DNA of 34,966 nt from Dysgonamonadaceae bacterium. GTDB taxonomy: Bacteria > Bacteroidota > Bacteroidia > Bacteroidales > Azobacteroidaceae. The translations under genes were made by a program, and so were the position numbers. The stretch's first letter is position 1, and every line of letters starts with the position of its first letter. Location: contig JAISWH010000186.1 of the NCBI GenBank assembly GCA_031271125.1, positions 1 to 34,966 on the forward strand. Direction: 5' to 3'. Below, in pieces: positions 7,695 through 16,072 of the stretch. The notes beneath the pieces are model-generated. The model made no database searches, was not told where the DNA came from, and saw nothing but the letters and a program-made list of their open reading frames with translations.

Positions 7695-9452
7695 TTATTT
7701 TATTTCTATTTCCACATACACCGGATTGTGGTCGGATAAGTAAATGTCGTTCCGTTTCTCCGGTATAATCGTGTATGTATTCACGGCTATACCACCGGTT
7801 ACAAATATGTAATCTATGATCTCTCTTTCTTCAGCCGGGGCTTTGCCGAATCCGTGATAGGTGCCGCTTATTTCCGGTACGGACGGGGCAAGCAGACGCG
7901 TATCAAAAAATTTCTTGCCGGCGAGGACTTGTTGAATGGCTTCCGATTCGAGCGAGGCGTTGAAATCGCCGGTAATGATTACAGGCAATCCGTTGCTTTC
8001 TGCTTTCGCGCGTTCCAACAGTAGTTTCACGCCTTCGCGACGGGCTATTTTTCCGACGTGGTCTAAGTGGGTGTTGATAAAGAAGAGCCGTTTGTTGCTT
8101 TGTTTTTCTCTCAATATCGCCCAGGTGGCAATGCGTTCGCAAGCGCCGTCCCAGCCTTTAGATCCTGCAATTTCGGGCGTTTCACTCAGCCAGAAATTTC
8201 CCGACTTCTCCGCCTCGAATTTGTCTTGCTTATAGAAAATGGCGCAGTATTCGCCGGCTTCCTTACCGTCGGCGCGTCCTACGCCGGTAGCGGCGTATTG
8301 GGGCAACCGTTCTTTCAAGTCGTGGAGTTGATTGATCAGTACTTCTTGTGTACCCAATAAATCAACGTCGTATTCTTTAATCATTTCGGTAGCGACGTCT
8401 TTCCGGTATTGCCAATTGTCAGGGCCGTCGACGGGGTTGTCGTAGCGGATATTGAAGGTCATTACGTGCAAGGGAAGCGGCTGTCTTGAAGGGTAGTAAA
8501 ACTTGTGCTCTACGCCCGATGGAACACGTATCCATGTAGTGAAAACGTCCGGTTTGTCTTCGTACAATTCAATGATGCGTGCGCCGCGTTCCAGTTTTCC
8601 GTAAGCGTCGGCGCCGGTTACCCGTCCGAAGGCCAGGGCGATGTCGAAGGCTATCCCGATGTAATCATTGTCGTGGTCATGTCCGACAAAAACGCCCATC
8701 ACGTCTTGCATATCCACAAAGGAGGCGAACATCCCCGAATTGATTTTTCCGTAGGCGATACCTTCGCCTTGCGTTCCGACAGTGGCTTCTTTCCCTGCAA
8801 TGTTAGCGTATTCCTGCAAGGGAATGTGGAAAAACGCCAATGCGGGCAGAGGTTGGTTGTTGTTGGCTTGCGTGTAACGCTTGCTTTGCTGCCGGTACCA
8901 TGCAATCTGGTCGTAGCGTATCCAGTCGTAATGACCGAGTTTGTCGTTCCGGGTGTAGTCGTTGGAATCGAAGCAATAAAGGAGAGCGGCGGGCTTGTCC
9001 GAGGTCCGGCTGCGGACTTCGAGGATATAATTGCCTATACCGTGAATATCTTCGGGACCTCTTTCGCCAATGAAATAAGGCGATCGGCTCAGGATGTCGA
9101 ACACGCTGTCCCGCGTAATGGTTTCCGCATCGTGGTTTCCGAAAACTACGGCGAAAGGCGTACGGGCTTCTTCGAATATTCGCGCAATCTTGGGCCATAC
9201 GTCTTTGGAGGGCTTGTCAATGACTTGGTCGCCGGTGAGGATGGCGACGTCGGGCTTCTCGGTTTCCAGTACATACCTGATGGTAGCTTCGGTCTTCGCG
9301 CTGTTCGGCGATCCGTCTATAAAGTGCATGTCGGTGAACTGGGCAATTTTGAATGTGCCGTTGTCGTTGTACTTCAGTTGAACTTTGTTTGTTGCCGTTT
9401 GACAGGCAGTAAGTCCTGCGACGGCAAGTAAGAATAAAAATAGTTTTTTCAT
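7695..9452 (-). CDS. Lipoprotein with N-terminal calcineurin-like metallophosphoesterase and C-terminal endonuclease/exonuclease/phosphatase (EEP) domain
   Basis: 585 aa; lipobox LTACQ. MPE motifs FTDMHF, TGDQVI, GNHDAE, FFHIPLQEY, GHDHDND. EEP motifs MTFNIRYDNP, GTQE, NTHLDH, TGDFNA, SDHNP. All in one uninterrupted ORF. Confidence 0.92.
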   Translation of the reverse strand: MKKLFLFLLAVAGLTACQTATNKVQLKYNDNGTFKIAQFTDMHFIDGSPNSAKTEATIRYVLETEKPDVAILTGDQVIDKPSKDVWPKIARIFEEARTPFAVVFGNHDAETITRDSVFDILSRSPYFIGERGPEDIHGIGNYILEVRSRTSDKPAALLYCFDSNDYTRNDKLGHYDWIRYDQIAWYRQQSKRYTQANNNQPLPALAFFHIPLQEYANIAGKEATVGTQGEGIAYGKINSGMFASFVDMQDVMGVFVGHDHDNDYIGIAFDIALAFGRVTGADAYGKLERGARIIELYEDKPDVFTTWIRVPSGVEHKFYYPSRQPLPLHVMTFNIRYDNPVDGPDNWQYRKDVATEMIKEYDVDLLGTQEVLINQLHDLKERLPQYAATGVGRADGKEAGEYCAIFYKQDKFEAEKSGNFWLSETPEIAGSKGWDGACERIATWAILREKQSNKRLFFINTHLDHVGKIARREGVKLLLERAKAESNGLPVIITGDFNASLESEAIQQVLAGKKFFDTRLLAPSVPEISGTYHGFGKAPAEEREIIDYIFVTGGIAVNTYTIIPEKRNDIYLSDHNPVYVEIEIK

Positions 9453-9581
9453 CTGTTTATTTTTTTGTAATTTGTTGAAATATAATCATTTCGCTTGATA
9501 TGTTTAGAATCTAAACTTATGGGTATTTCACGATGTCAAATGTACAAAAATTTTTTTTGTCAGCACACAAAAAACAGATTT

Positions 9582-12353
9582 TTATTCAATTGGAAAGTAT
9601 AAACGGGTAATATCCTTCACACACCTGAACCCGATCGTGGCATTGCGCTCAAATCCCTGTGACACGCGTAACAGATACTGGCGGTAATTCAATTCACGAG
9701 GTCCACCCTGTACATACCACCAACTCGACGAAGGCAGGAAATAGCTTCCTCCTTTCATCATGATGTAACGGTAGGTGGCGTTGTCGTACAGGTCGTTGGT
9801 AAGTTGCCACACGCATCCTACAAGGTCGTGTAAGCCGAATGGATTCACTCCTTTGGGATAACTACCCACGGCATACAGGTTGCCATCGCCGGTGTTGCAT
9901 CGTCCTTTCTCGATGCCTTCGAGTTTCCATATTGATAAAGTATTGGTAATGGCTTCTTCTACTCGTTTTACAGGCGTTTTTTGTTTCCACGGCCATTCGT
10001 TTCCGGAGGACGTTTGTGCGGCATACTGCCATTCGATTTCGGTCGGCAAGCGTTTACCCGCCCATTGGGCGTAAGCTTGTGCATCCTCGTAAGCCACGTA
10101 TGTTACCGGGAAATTTTCCCGTCCCGCGGGTATCCGTCCGTTTTCCCAATGTTTCAGGAAGTTGGCCGTATCGGCAGGCTGGTAAGCGGTGGCATCTATG
10201 AATGTTTTAAATTCGGCATTGGTCACAGGATATTTATCCATGAAATAAGACGGCATTTGTACTTTCTCTCCGGGTTGCGTAGGTGGAGCGGGATACGAAA
10301 TGAACGAATCACCGAAGCGGTAATTGTCGCAGGTGAACGTGCCGGCAGGTATTTTCACCATGCCTTTGGGAACTTTCGCCGCAATGGGAGTCTGTTCCTT
10401 ACGGCTCACCAAGCGCGCCGTGCCCGGCTTGATGGATACGATACGTTCGTCCAACAGTTCGTCGTTTTTAAACGCCTGAATAATAAATTTACCTTCAAAA
10501 TGCGGGAAAGTTTCCAGCAGGCGAATGGTTTGTTCGCCGATACCATATTCTTTGTACTCTTTATCATAAGAAGGCATTCCCGCCCAAATCCTGATTTTGT
10601 CGCCATCCACGGATAAAAACGAAAGTTCGTCGCCCTTCAATTGCACTTTCAGAATACCGGGTAATGCGGCAATAGCGCAAACAGCGCCTTCATTGTTGGT
10701 TCCCAGATCATTGCTATCGAACGCCGCTGTTTTTACAGGAATGTAATACTTGCCGTTGCGTTCTGCCGGGGATAATTCAATATGGTTGAAAATATCGACA
10801 AAATGCCTGTCTGTCTTCTCTGTTTCGAATAATGGAGCGCTGAAACCTTCGGGCTTGAGGCTGAAGACGGTATAAATGGTTTTTCCGGCATAGTCCCAGC
10901 GATTGACGAAAATGCTGTCGTTCAGCGTCGGCAAAAGCGGGGTATAACGGCCGTTGACGAAGTTGGATGTGTTTTCGCGCAGTATTCTCGTAGTTTGCCC
11001 GAGAAAAAGATATTGTTCGTCTACCCATTCGGGGCTTCCGGGACTGAAAATATTCAATTCCGTACCGTAGCCGTTGAAAAAAGCCGCAGCAAATTCGCGA
11101 CGCACCCGTTCGTGAGTGAGTTCCGTTACACGAAAAATGGCAAAATCGGGTTTGATGAATTTAACAAGATTAAGCATTGGCGGATAATACAGCGCATTGT
11201 GTACACGTCCCGAAGGTATTCCCTGCATATCGCGCGGCACGGCCATTCCTTCGCTGTACATGATGACGCCGGGGCGGACGCGGTCGGCGGCTTCCTGCAA
11301 TTCCTTGCTTGATTCGCCCTTGGTATCAAGTACTACGCCATCTACGCCTACTTCGCGGATAATGGCCGACATTCCGTCAAGGTGATGGCTTTCCCCGCCG
11401 CGGGTGCTTTCATCCCAAGGATTGTAGCAGATAAAGAAACGCGTTCCTTCGGCGCGGCACATATCCGACATCCGGCGCAGGCCTCCGAATCCACCCGGAA
11501 GATCGCGGAACATATCCCACTGGTTGCGCTCGTCCATACCCAGCGCAGGCCAGGTAGGCCAGATACCGAGTACATCGGTTCCGCCGTACAACCGTTTGCC
11601 TTTTTCGAGAAACGCTTTCAAATGGGACTTTCCATCGGTATAATCGTAAAAACGCCTGTCCCACGTCATCATCAAGTGGGTAACGTAAGTATTGCGAAAC
11701 CATTGCAGGTCTTTGCGGGCAAGCAGGGAATCGTTGAATGTACCGGGTTCTACATCGTAGAGCATTCGTTCCCGGAACATCAGCCGGAGGCCTTCCTGCC
11801 AGTCGCCCCGGTAATTGTCTGTCCATAATGTATAGACCACTTCGCCGTCAGGATACAGTTCCGTTTCAAAACGATGCCGTCTGCCGTTTTTAACGCCGTT
11901 GCGATCGCGACGGACGAGCGCGCATACATTTAAATTTTCTCCTGTTTCTATGGCTGAGAACCCCAATTCCCAGGCATTGTCGGGTACTATGACATTAACG
12001 GGTTCATAACCGGGCCGGAATAAATGGGTTCGCGACAGCCCGTGTTTTCCTTTTCCGGTGATATACACATGTTTGTCCGATTCACCGAAAGGTACAACAT
12101 TATGTAATCTGATCGTGTCGTCCGATATATTTTTGAAAGTTATCAGCGCTTTTCGCCCGAAACGATAGGGTTGTTCGGCGCATGAAACCGTTAATCGGCC
12201 TGCGGTAGCCGTCTTTCCCGAGGCGACAGCCTGTTGCAATACCGTAAAACTTTCGTCGCCGGCTTTGAATGACAAAAACGGATTCTGGGCTATCATCAGC
12301 ATCCCGAAGGAGTTGATGAAAAACAACATTCCTGTTGTGATAATTTTATTCAT
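9582..12353 (-). CDS. Putative TIM-barrel glycoside hydrolase fused to a C-terminal FGE/SUMF1-like domain
   Basis: 923 aa; central DVLGIWPTWPALGMDERNQWDMFRDLPGGFGGLRRMSDMCRAEGTRFFICYNPWD...GVDGVVLDTKG suggests a beta/alpha barrel; C-terminus GMVKIPAGTF...MDKYPVTNAEFKTFIDATAYQPADT...VTYVAYEDAQAYAQWAGKRLPTEIEWQYAA...NPFGLHDLVGCVWQLTND...GFRCVKD is FGE-sulfatase-like. Confidence 0.8.
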   Translation of the reverse strand: MNKIITTGMLFFINSFGMLMIAQNPFLSFKAGDESFTVLQQAVASGKTATAGRLTVSCAEQPYRFGRKALITFKNISDDTIRLHNVVPFGESDKHVYITGKGKHGLSRTHLFRPGYEPVNVIVPDNAWELGFSAIETGENLNVCALVRRDRNGVKNGRRHRFETELYPDGEVVYTLWTDNYRGDWQEGLRLMFRERMLYDVEPGTFNDSLLARKDLQWFRNTYVTHLMMTWDRRFYDYTDGKSHLKAFLEKGKRLYGGTDVLGIWPTWPALGMDERNQWDMFRDLPGGFGGLRRMSDMCRAEGTRFFICYNPWDESTRGGESHHLDGMSAIIREVGVDGVVLDTKGESSKELQEAADRVRPGVIMYSEGMAVPRDMQGIPSGRVHNALYYPPMLNLVKFIKPDFAIFRVTELTHERVRREFAAAFFNGYGTELNIFSPGSPEWVDEQYLFLGQTTRILRENTSNFVNGRYTPLLPTLNDSIFVNRWDYAGKTIYTVFSLKPEGFSAPLFETEKTDRHFVDIFNHIELSPAERNGKYYIPVKTAAFDSNDLGTNNEGAVCAIAALPGILKVQLKGDELSFLSVDGDKIRIWAGMPSYDKEYKEYGIGEQTIRLLETFPHFEGKFIIQAFKNDELLDERIVSIKPGTARLVSRKEQTPIAAKVPKGMVKIPAGTFTCDNYRFGDSFISYPAPPTQPGEKVQMPSYFMDKYPVTNAEFKTFIDATAYQPADTANFLKHWENGRIPAGRENFPVTYVAYEDAQAYAQWAGKRLPTEIEWQYAAQTSSGNEWPWKQKTPVKRVEEAITNTLSIWKLEGIEKGRCNTGDGNLYAVGSYPKGVNPFGLHDLVGCVWQLTNDLYDNATYRYIMMKGGSYFLPSSSWWYVQGGPRELNYRQYLLRVSQGFERNATIGFRCVKDITRLYFPIE

Positions 12354-14022
12354 TGTCTGCTACGATATCGGTGCGTATGAGCGCCACAGGTTCTTTTATT
12401 CCGTCTATATCTATGTTTTCATTGGGACTTCCGCCTTCCAGCATGTAGAAAAATGTTACGGGGGCGAAGTTGACGGTCGCTTTTAGCCAATGCCACATTT
12501 CCATGTCCATACTCAGCGAGGTGTTGAATGGAATGGCGTCCAGCGCGCGGTAGCGTGAGTTGACGGTGTATCCCGGCCAAAAATTACCGCTGCCGTCGGG
12601 TTGCGCAATAAAGGGATGGTTGGCAAATTTTTCGGGACGACACCATGCATAACCATAGTAATCTTCGGTTCCGGTGCCGATGTGCGATGGGAATTTTTCG
12701 CCGTCCACATATATTTTTTCGTCGCCTTCGCCCCACCATGCATCCACAGTGTTGAACATTGTGACTGCATCACCCACGTAGGTTCCTTTTCCGGTAAGGG
12801 TCACATAGTTGATGTCGAACGGGCTGCCTTGGCCTTCGTTGTTTTTCCTTTCGCCGGTTTGCAGACGGGTGAATTGACGCCATGCCGCGCCAAAATACAT
12901 GCTGCGTTTATCCCATTTCCAGGAGGCGGTCATGACTTCAACTTCGGCTTCCACTTCCCGTACGCCGGCATTTTGGAGTTCAATCCTGCAATTATGCGCA
13001 AAGGGCATCACCCACCAGGCAGTCATGGTTCCATCGTTATCCACGCGGGTGTACCATGTATTTGTGAAACGCACCTGATAGCCTGTTCCAAAGAAATCGC
13101 CCAAGGGGCTGCATACGTTGGGCGCCGCCGCCGTTTCCTTTTCGTCAAACCAAATGGAAAGAACCGTGCTTCGCAAGGCCTGTTCCAGGTTTTCGGCTTT
13201 GATTTTCATTTGAATACGGCGGATGGCTTTTTCACCGGTTATGGTTTCGGTAATGGTTTTTCCCGGCGCTATTTTTCCGGAAAGAAATTTGGTTCCGGTT
13301 TTCAAACCGGTCAGTCCGCGATCCCGGTTTTGCAATTTGGCTTGTACCTCTTCCAAAGTTTTTGCCGCGCGTTTCATCTCATCCGTCGTAAAGGTAGTTA
13401 CCTTTGTTCCGGCAGCGTATGTGCGGTAGTTGATGTTGTAATATACCGCTTCGCCGCCGGTTTTGGCGCCCGGGTCCTTAATGCTGGCGCTTTCGTAGGT
13501 CACTTTGCAATTCCGGGCGTATGGCAACGGCAGATACATGTTGTGCCCGCGCATTTCGTATTTGGTGGAGTCAGATACGGAGGAACATAAGGGTTCGCCG
13601 GCTAACTTTCCGCCGCTCAGGATGTCCATCGCTCCGCCTTCGATAGCGGGAACAGTGTCGTTGTCGAAATAGATACGCAGAATACCCTTGCCGCAATTTT
13701 CACCTGCAAAAGTCATCCAGAAACGGACGATGGCGCCGGGTTCACCGGTGTCCATCATTACATATTCTTTCCGGCCGTTGTTTTTTTCGGTACGGATAAA
13801 CATCGACCTGTCCCAGTTGGCAAACCAGGAAGCTTGTCCGGGTGTTACGGTTGCCCGGTCGTAACTGCTGAACTGCCGGCAGGTATATTCCGGCGAAGGA
13901 TAATGAGCTATGGCTTCGCGATCGATCATTTCGAGTAAAAGACTTTCAAATGTAACCGTTTGGGGTGCACATCCCCAAAGAATAAAGATGAATGTTGTAA
14001 TAAAATAAAATTTTGTTTTCAT
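12346..14022 (-). CDS. DUF2961 / GH172-like glycoside hydrolase, lipoprotein
   Basis: 558 aa; ASWFANWDRSMFIRTEKNNGRKEYVMMDTGEPGAIVRFWMTFA...GEKFPSHIGTGTEDYYGYAWC, the DUF2961 signature; signal peptide with lipobox (LWGCA). Confidence 0.88.
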   Translation of the reverse strand: MKTKFYFITTFIFILWGCAPQTVTFESLLLEMIDREAIAHYPSPEYTCRQFSSYDRATVTPGQASWFANWDRSMFIRTEKNNGRKEYVMMDTGEPGAIVRFWMTFAGENCGKGILRIYFDNDTVPAIEGGAMDILSGGKLAGEPLCSSVSDSTKYEMRGHNMYLPLPYARNCKVTYESASIKDPGAKTGGEAVYYNINYRTYAAGTKVTTFTTDEMKRAAKTLEEVQAKLQNRDRGLTGLKTGTKFLSGKIAPGKTITETITGEKAIRRIQMKIKAENLEQALRSTVLSIWFDEKETAAAPNVCSPLGDFFGTGYQVRFTNTWYTRVDNDGTMTAWWVMPFAHNCRIELQNAGVREVEAEVEVMTASWKWDKRSMYFGAAWRQFTRLQTGERKNNEGQGSPFDINYVTLTGKGTYVGDAVTMFNTVDAWWGEGDEKIYVDGEKFPSHIGTGTEDYYGYAWCRPEKFANHPFIAQPDGSGNFWPGYTVNSRYRALDAIPFNTSLSMDMEMWHWLKATVNFAPVTFFYMLEGGSPNENIDIDGIKEPVALIRTDIVADNE

Positions 14023-14029
14023 GATCGTA

Positions 14030-16066
14030 TTATTTTCTCGTTACCGGAAACTCGGTAATTCTCAGCGTCGTACATCCATACGGTATAAGTGTGATTTCTT
14101 CTTCTGGGCCGGTTTCAACCTGATACTGAGTGCTATAAGGCAAAGGGCCGGCCGATCCGTTGTATTCTGTCCATTGGTGCATGCGTTTTCCTTTGGTTTT
14201 AATTTCCACCGGTGCATTTTCGAGATTCCACGGGTATTTTCCTTGCGTATCGCGTTTCACGACGATAAATTCCTTTTCGATATTTTCGGGTTGTATTGCG
14301 TTTTCAAGGAGGCAGTAATTCCATGGCGTGGTAGGATGTACCTCGTAGTACCATTCGTCGTGGCTGTGGTTTTCGTGTTTGTGGTCGCCCTGTATCTTTT
14401 CCCATTTTTCCCCGATGCGGAGCGCATACACGAGCGGCCCTCGTTCCACAGCCGCCGACCGTTCGTACCAACGGCCGATTTTCACTTGCATGGGGAGTTG
14501 CAGGGTCACTACATCGCCTGATTTCCATTCGCGCATTATTTTTACAATGGTGTTGCCACCGGGAGTATTCCACTCAATGCCGTTGATTTGTATGTTTGCA
14601 CCTTCACACCAGGCGGGAATACGCAGGTGCAGGGGAAACAACGCCGTTTTTTGTTTTTTGCCGGGTATCGTCAGTTTGAATGTAATCGTTTCGTCGAACG
14701 GATAATTGGTTTCTTCCGTCCATTGCACGTCGATTCCGTTGGCCACTTTCAATTTTACTTTGCTCGGCGCATAAACCAAAGCGGCTACTCCGTTGTCTTC
14801 GGTAGCATACCACAGGTTTTGCGTAAATTTCGGCCAACCTTGGTGGAGGTTGGATGTACAACAGGGATAACCCGTCAGCAGGCCGAACAACAGGTCGGTG
14901 CCGTAGTGGTCGATTACAAAGTTGCGTTCGGTGTGCGAAACCCGTATCTGGTTGAGTTGCTGATAATATTGCCGGCTATCGTAATTATCGGTTACCTGAG
15001 TGGGAAGTGCGTTGTAGGCTACCTTTTCGAGGTGATCCGCCCATTGTACGTCGCCCGTAATTTCAAACATACTTTCCAGCGAAAACATCATTTCGACGGC
15101 GGAACAGAGTTCGGAACCTTGCGTGGGATTGCCGGAGTGTAACGCCTCGTCGCCGCCAAAGAGGCCTATCGGCCAGCCAATCGACCATCGCATGTCTTTG
15201 ACCGCTCTTTTGACCGCGTCGATCTGTTTTTGTTCTTGATTTTTCTGGTAATAGATTATCGGTTCTTTGAAGCCTTGCGCCAAATTCACGCAATGCATGC
15301 TAAACGGCCGGGGTATGGTTTCGCCTTTATAGAAAATATCCGTCCAGTTATAGGTTTGTTGGTGGATGAGGTCGCCCAGTTCCAGCAGGAATTTATCGCC
15401 GGTGATGTTGTATAGCCAATATACCACCATCAGGTTGTCGCCGCCGCGCTGCTTGCCCCAGTATGTCCAATGGTCGAGCGGGGTTTTGGGCAACTCTTCC
15501 AGCTGGTATTTGAAATAATCGGTCAACAGCGTGATGACCCGTTGGTCGCCGGTAGCATTGTAATATTGCCGCATGATTTTCAGCATTACCATTTTCGGCC
15601 ACCAGTCGTGCGAGTTGTTGCGCTGCAATCCGGCTTCGGGTTCGCGGTCGGTATCCGGCCCGAAATAGCCATTGGGTTTCCGGCTTTCGATGGTTTTTTC
15701 AATCCATAGTTGCACTTTGTCTTTCAATTCCTTGTCGTTCAAGACATAAGCCAACGGCAAAAGTCCGTCGATCCAATAGGGACCGCGTTCCCACACATCG
15801 CCGTCGCCTCCCAGCCAGCCATTACGCGGGCCCATCACTTGGGGATACAACTCGTCAAGATGTCCGGTCATACCGTCCTTCATTCGCAACAACTGGTCTT
15901 CGAGCCAACCGGTAGGTTTAATAGTTCCCAAAGGTAACTCCATATAAGGTTTTACTATTAACGGCGCACGGTTATTGCCGTAGTTCATGTTTCCCGAACG
16001 GGAATCATTAGCGTAAGCCATTACACATACTGTCATGGACAATAAAAACAATTTAAGTTTATTCAT
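14030..16066 (-). CDS. GH127-superfamily (DUF1680) protein, putative beta-L-arabinofuranosidase-like
   Basis: 678 aa; PLGTIKPTGWLEDQLLRMKDGMTGHLDELYP...GSELCSAVEMMFSLE...GYPCCTSNLHQGWPKFTQNLW; the E-x-C and CC residues of the family are retained. Confidence 0.85.
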   Translation of the reverse strand: MNKLKLFLLSMTVCVMAYANDSRSGNMNYGNNRAPLIVKPYMELPLGTIKPTGWLEDQLLRMKDGMTGHLDELYPQVMGPRNGWLGGDGDVWERGPYWIDGLLPLAYVLNDKELKDKVQLWIEKTIESRKPNGYFGPDTDREPEAGLQRNNSHDWWPKMVMLKIMRQYYNATGDQRVITLLTDYFKYQLEELPKTPLDHWTYWGKQRGGDNLMVVYWLYNITGDKFLLELGDLIHQQTYNWTDIFYKGETIPRPFSMHCVNLAQGFKEPIIYYQKNQEQKQIDAVKRAVKDMRWSIGWPIGLFGGDEALHSGNPTQGSELCSAVEMMFSLESMFEITGDVQWADHLEKVAYNALPTQVTDNYDSRQYYQQLNQIRVSHTERNFVIDHYGTDLLFGLLTGYPCCTSNLHQGWPKFTQNLWYATEDNGVAALVYAPSKVKLKVANGIDVQWTEETNYPFDETITFKLTIPGKKQKTALFPLHLRIPAWCEGANIQINGIEWNTPGGNTIVKIMREWKSGDVVTLQLPMQVKIGRWYERSAAVERGPLVYALRIGEKWEKIQGDHKHENHSHDEWYYEVHPTTPWNYCLLENAIQPENIEKEFIVVKRDTQGKYPWNLENAPVEIKTKGKRMHQWTEYNGSAGPLPYSTQYQVETGPEEEITLIPYGCTTLRITEFPVTRK

Positions 16067-16072
16067 ATCAAT

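Noticed and set aside
8505-9431. 308-aa antisense ORF opposite the dual phosphoesterase gene
   Set aside because: It lies fully antisense to a gene with intact catalytic motifs. The translation has no recognisable domain and is explained by codon bias of the opposite strand.
9502-9516. Short palindrome GTTTAGA-A-TCTAAAC upstream of the phosphoesterase gene
   Set aside because: AT-rich 7+1+7 repeat in an AT-rich intergenic region. It could be an operator but is too weak to claim without conservation data.
9541-9565. ACAAAAATTTTTTTTGT near the 3' end of the PUL, as a terminator
   Set aside because: A/T-only stem and low stability; cannot be distinguished from homopolymer background.
9981-10616. 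211-aa plus-strand ORF
   Set aside because: Antisense to the FGE-like/TIM-barrel gene; no start context or domain support.
12601-13590. 329-aa plus-strand ORF
   Set aside because: Shadow ORF opposite the GH172-like gene; low-complexity F/G/H-rich translation with no family signature.
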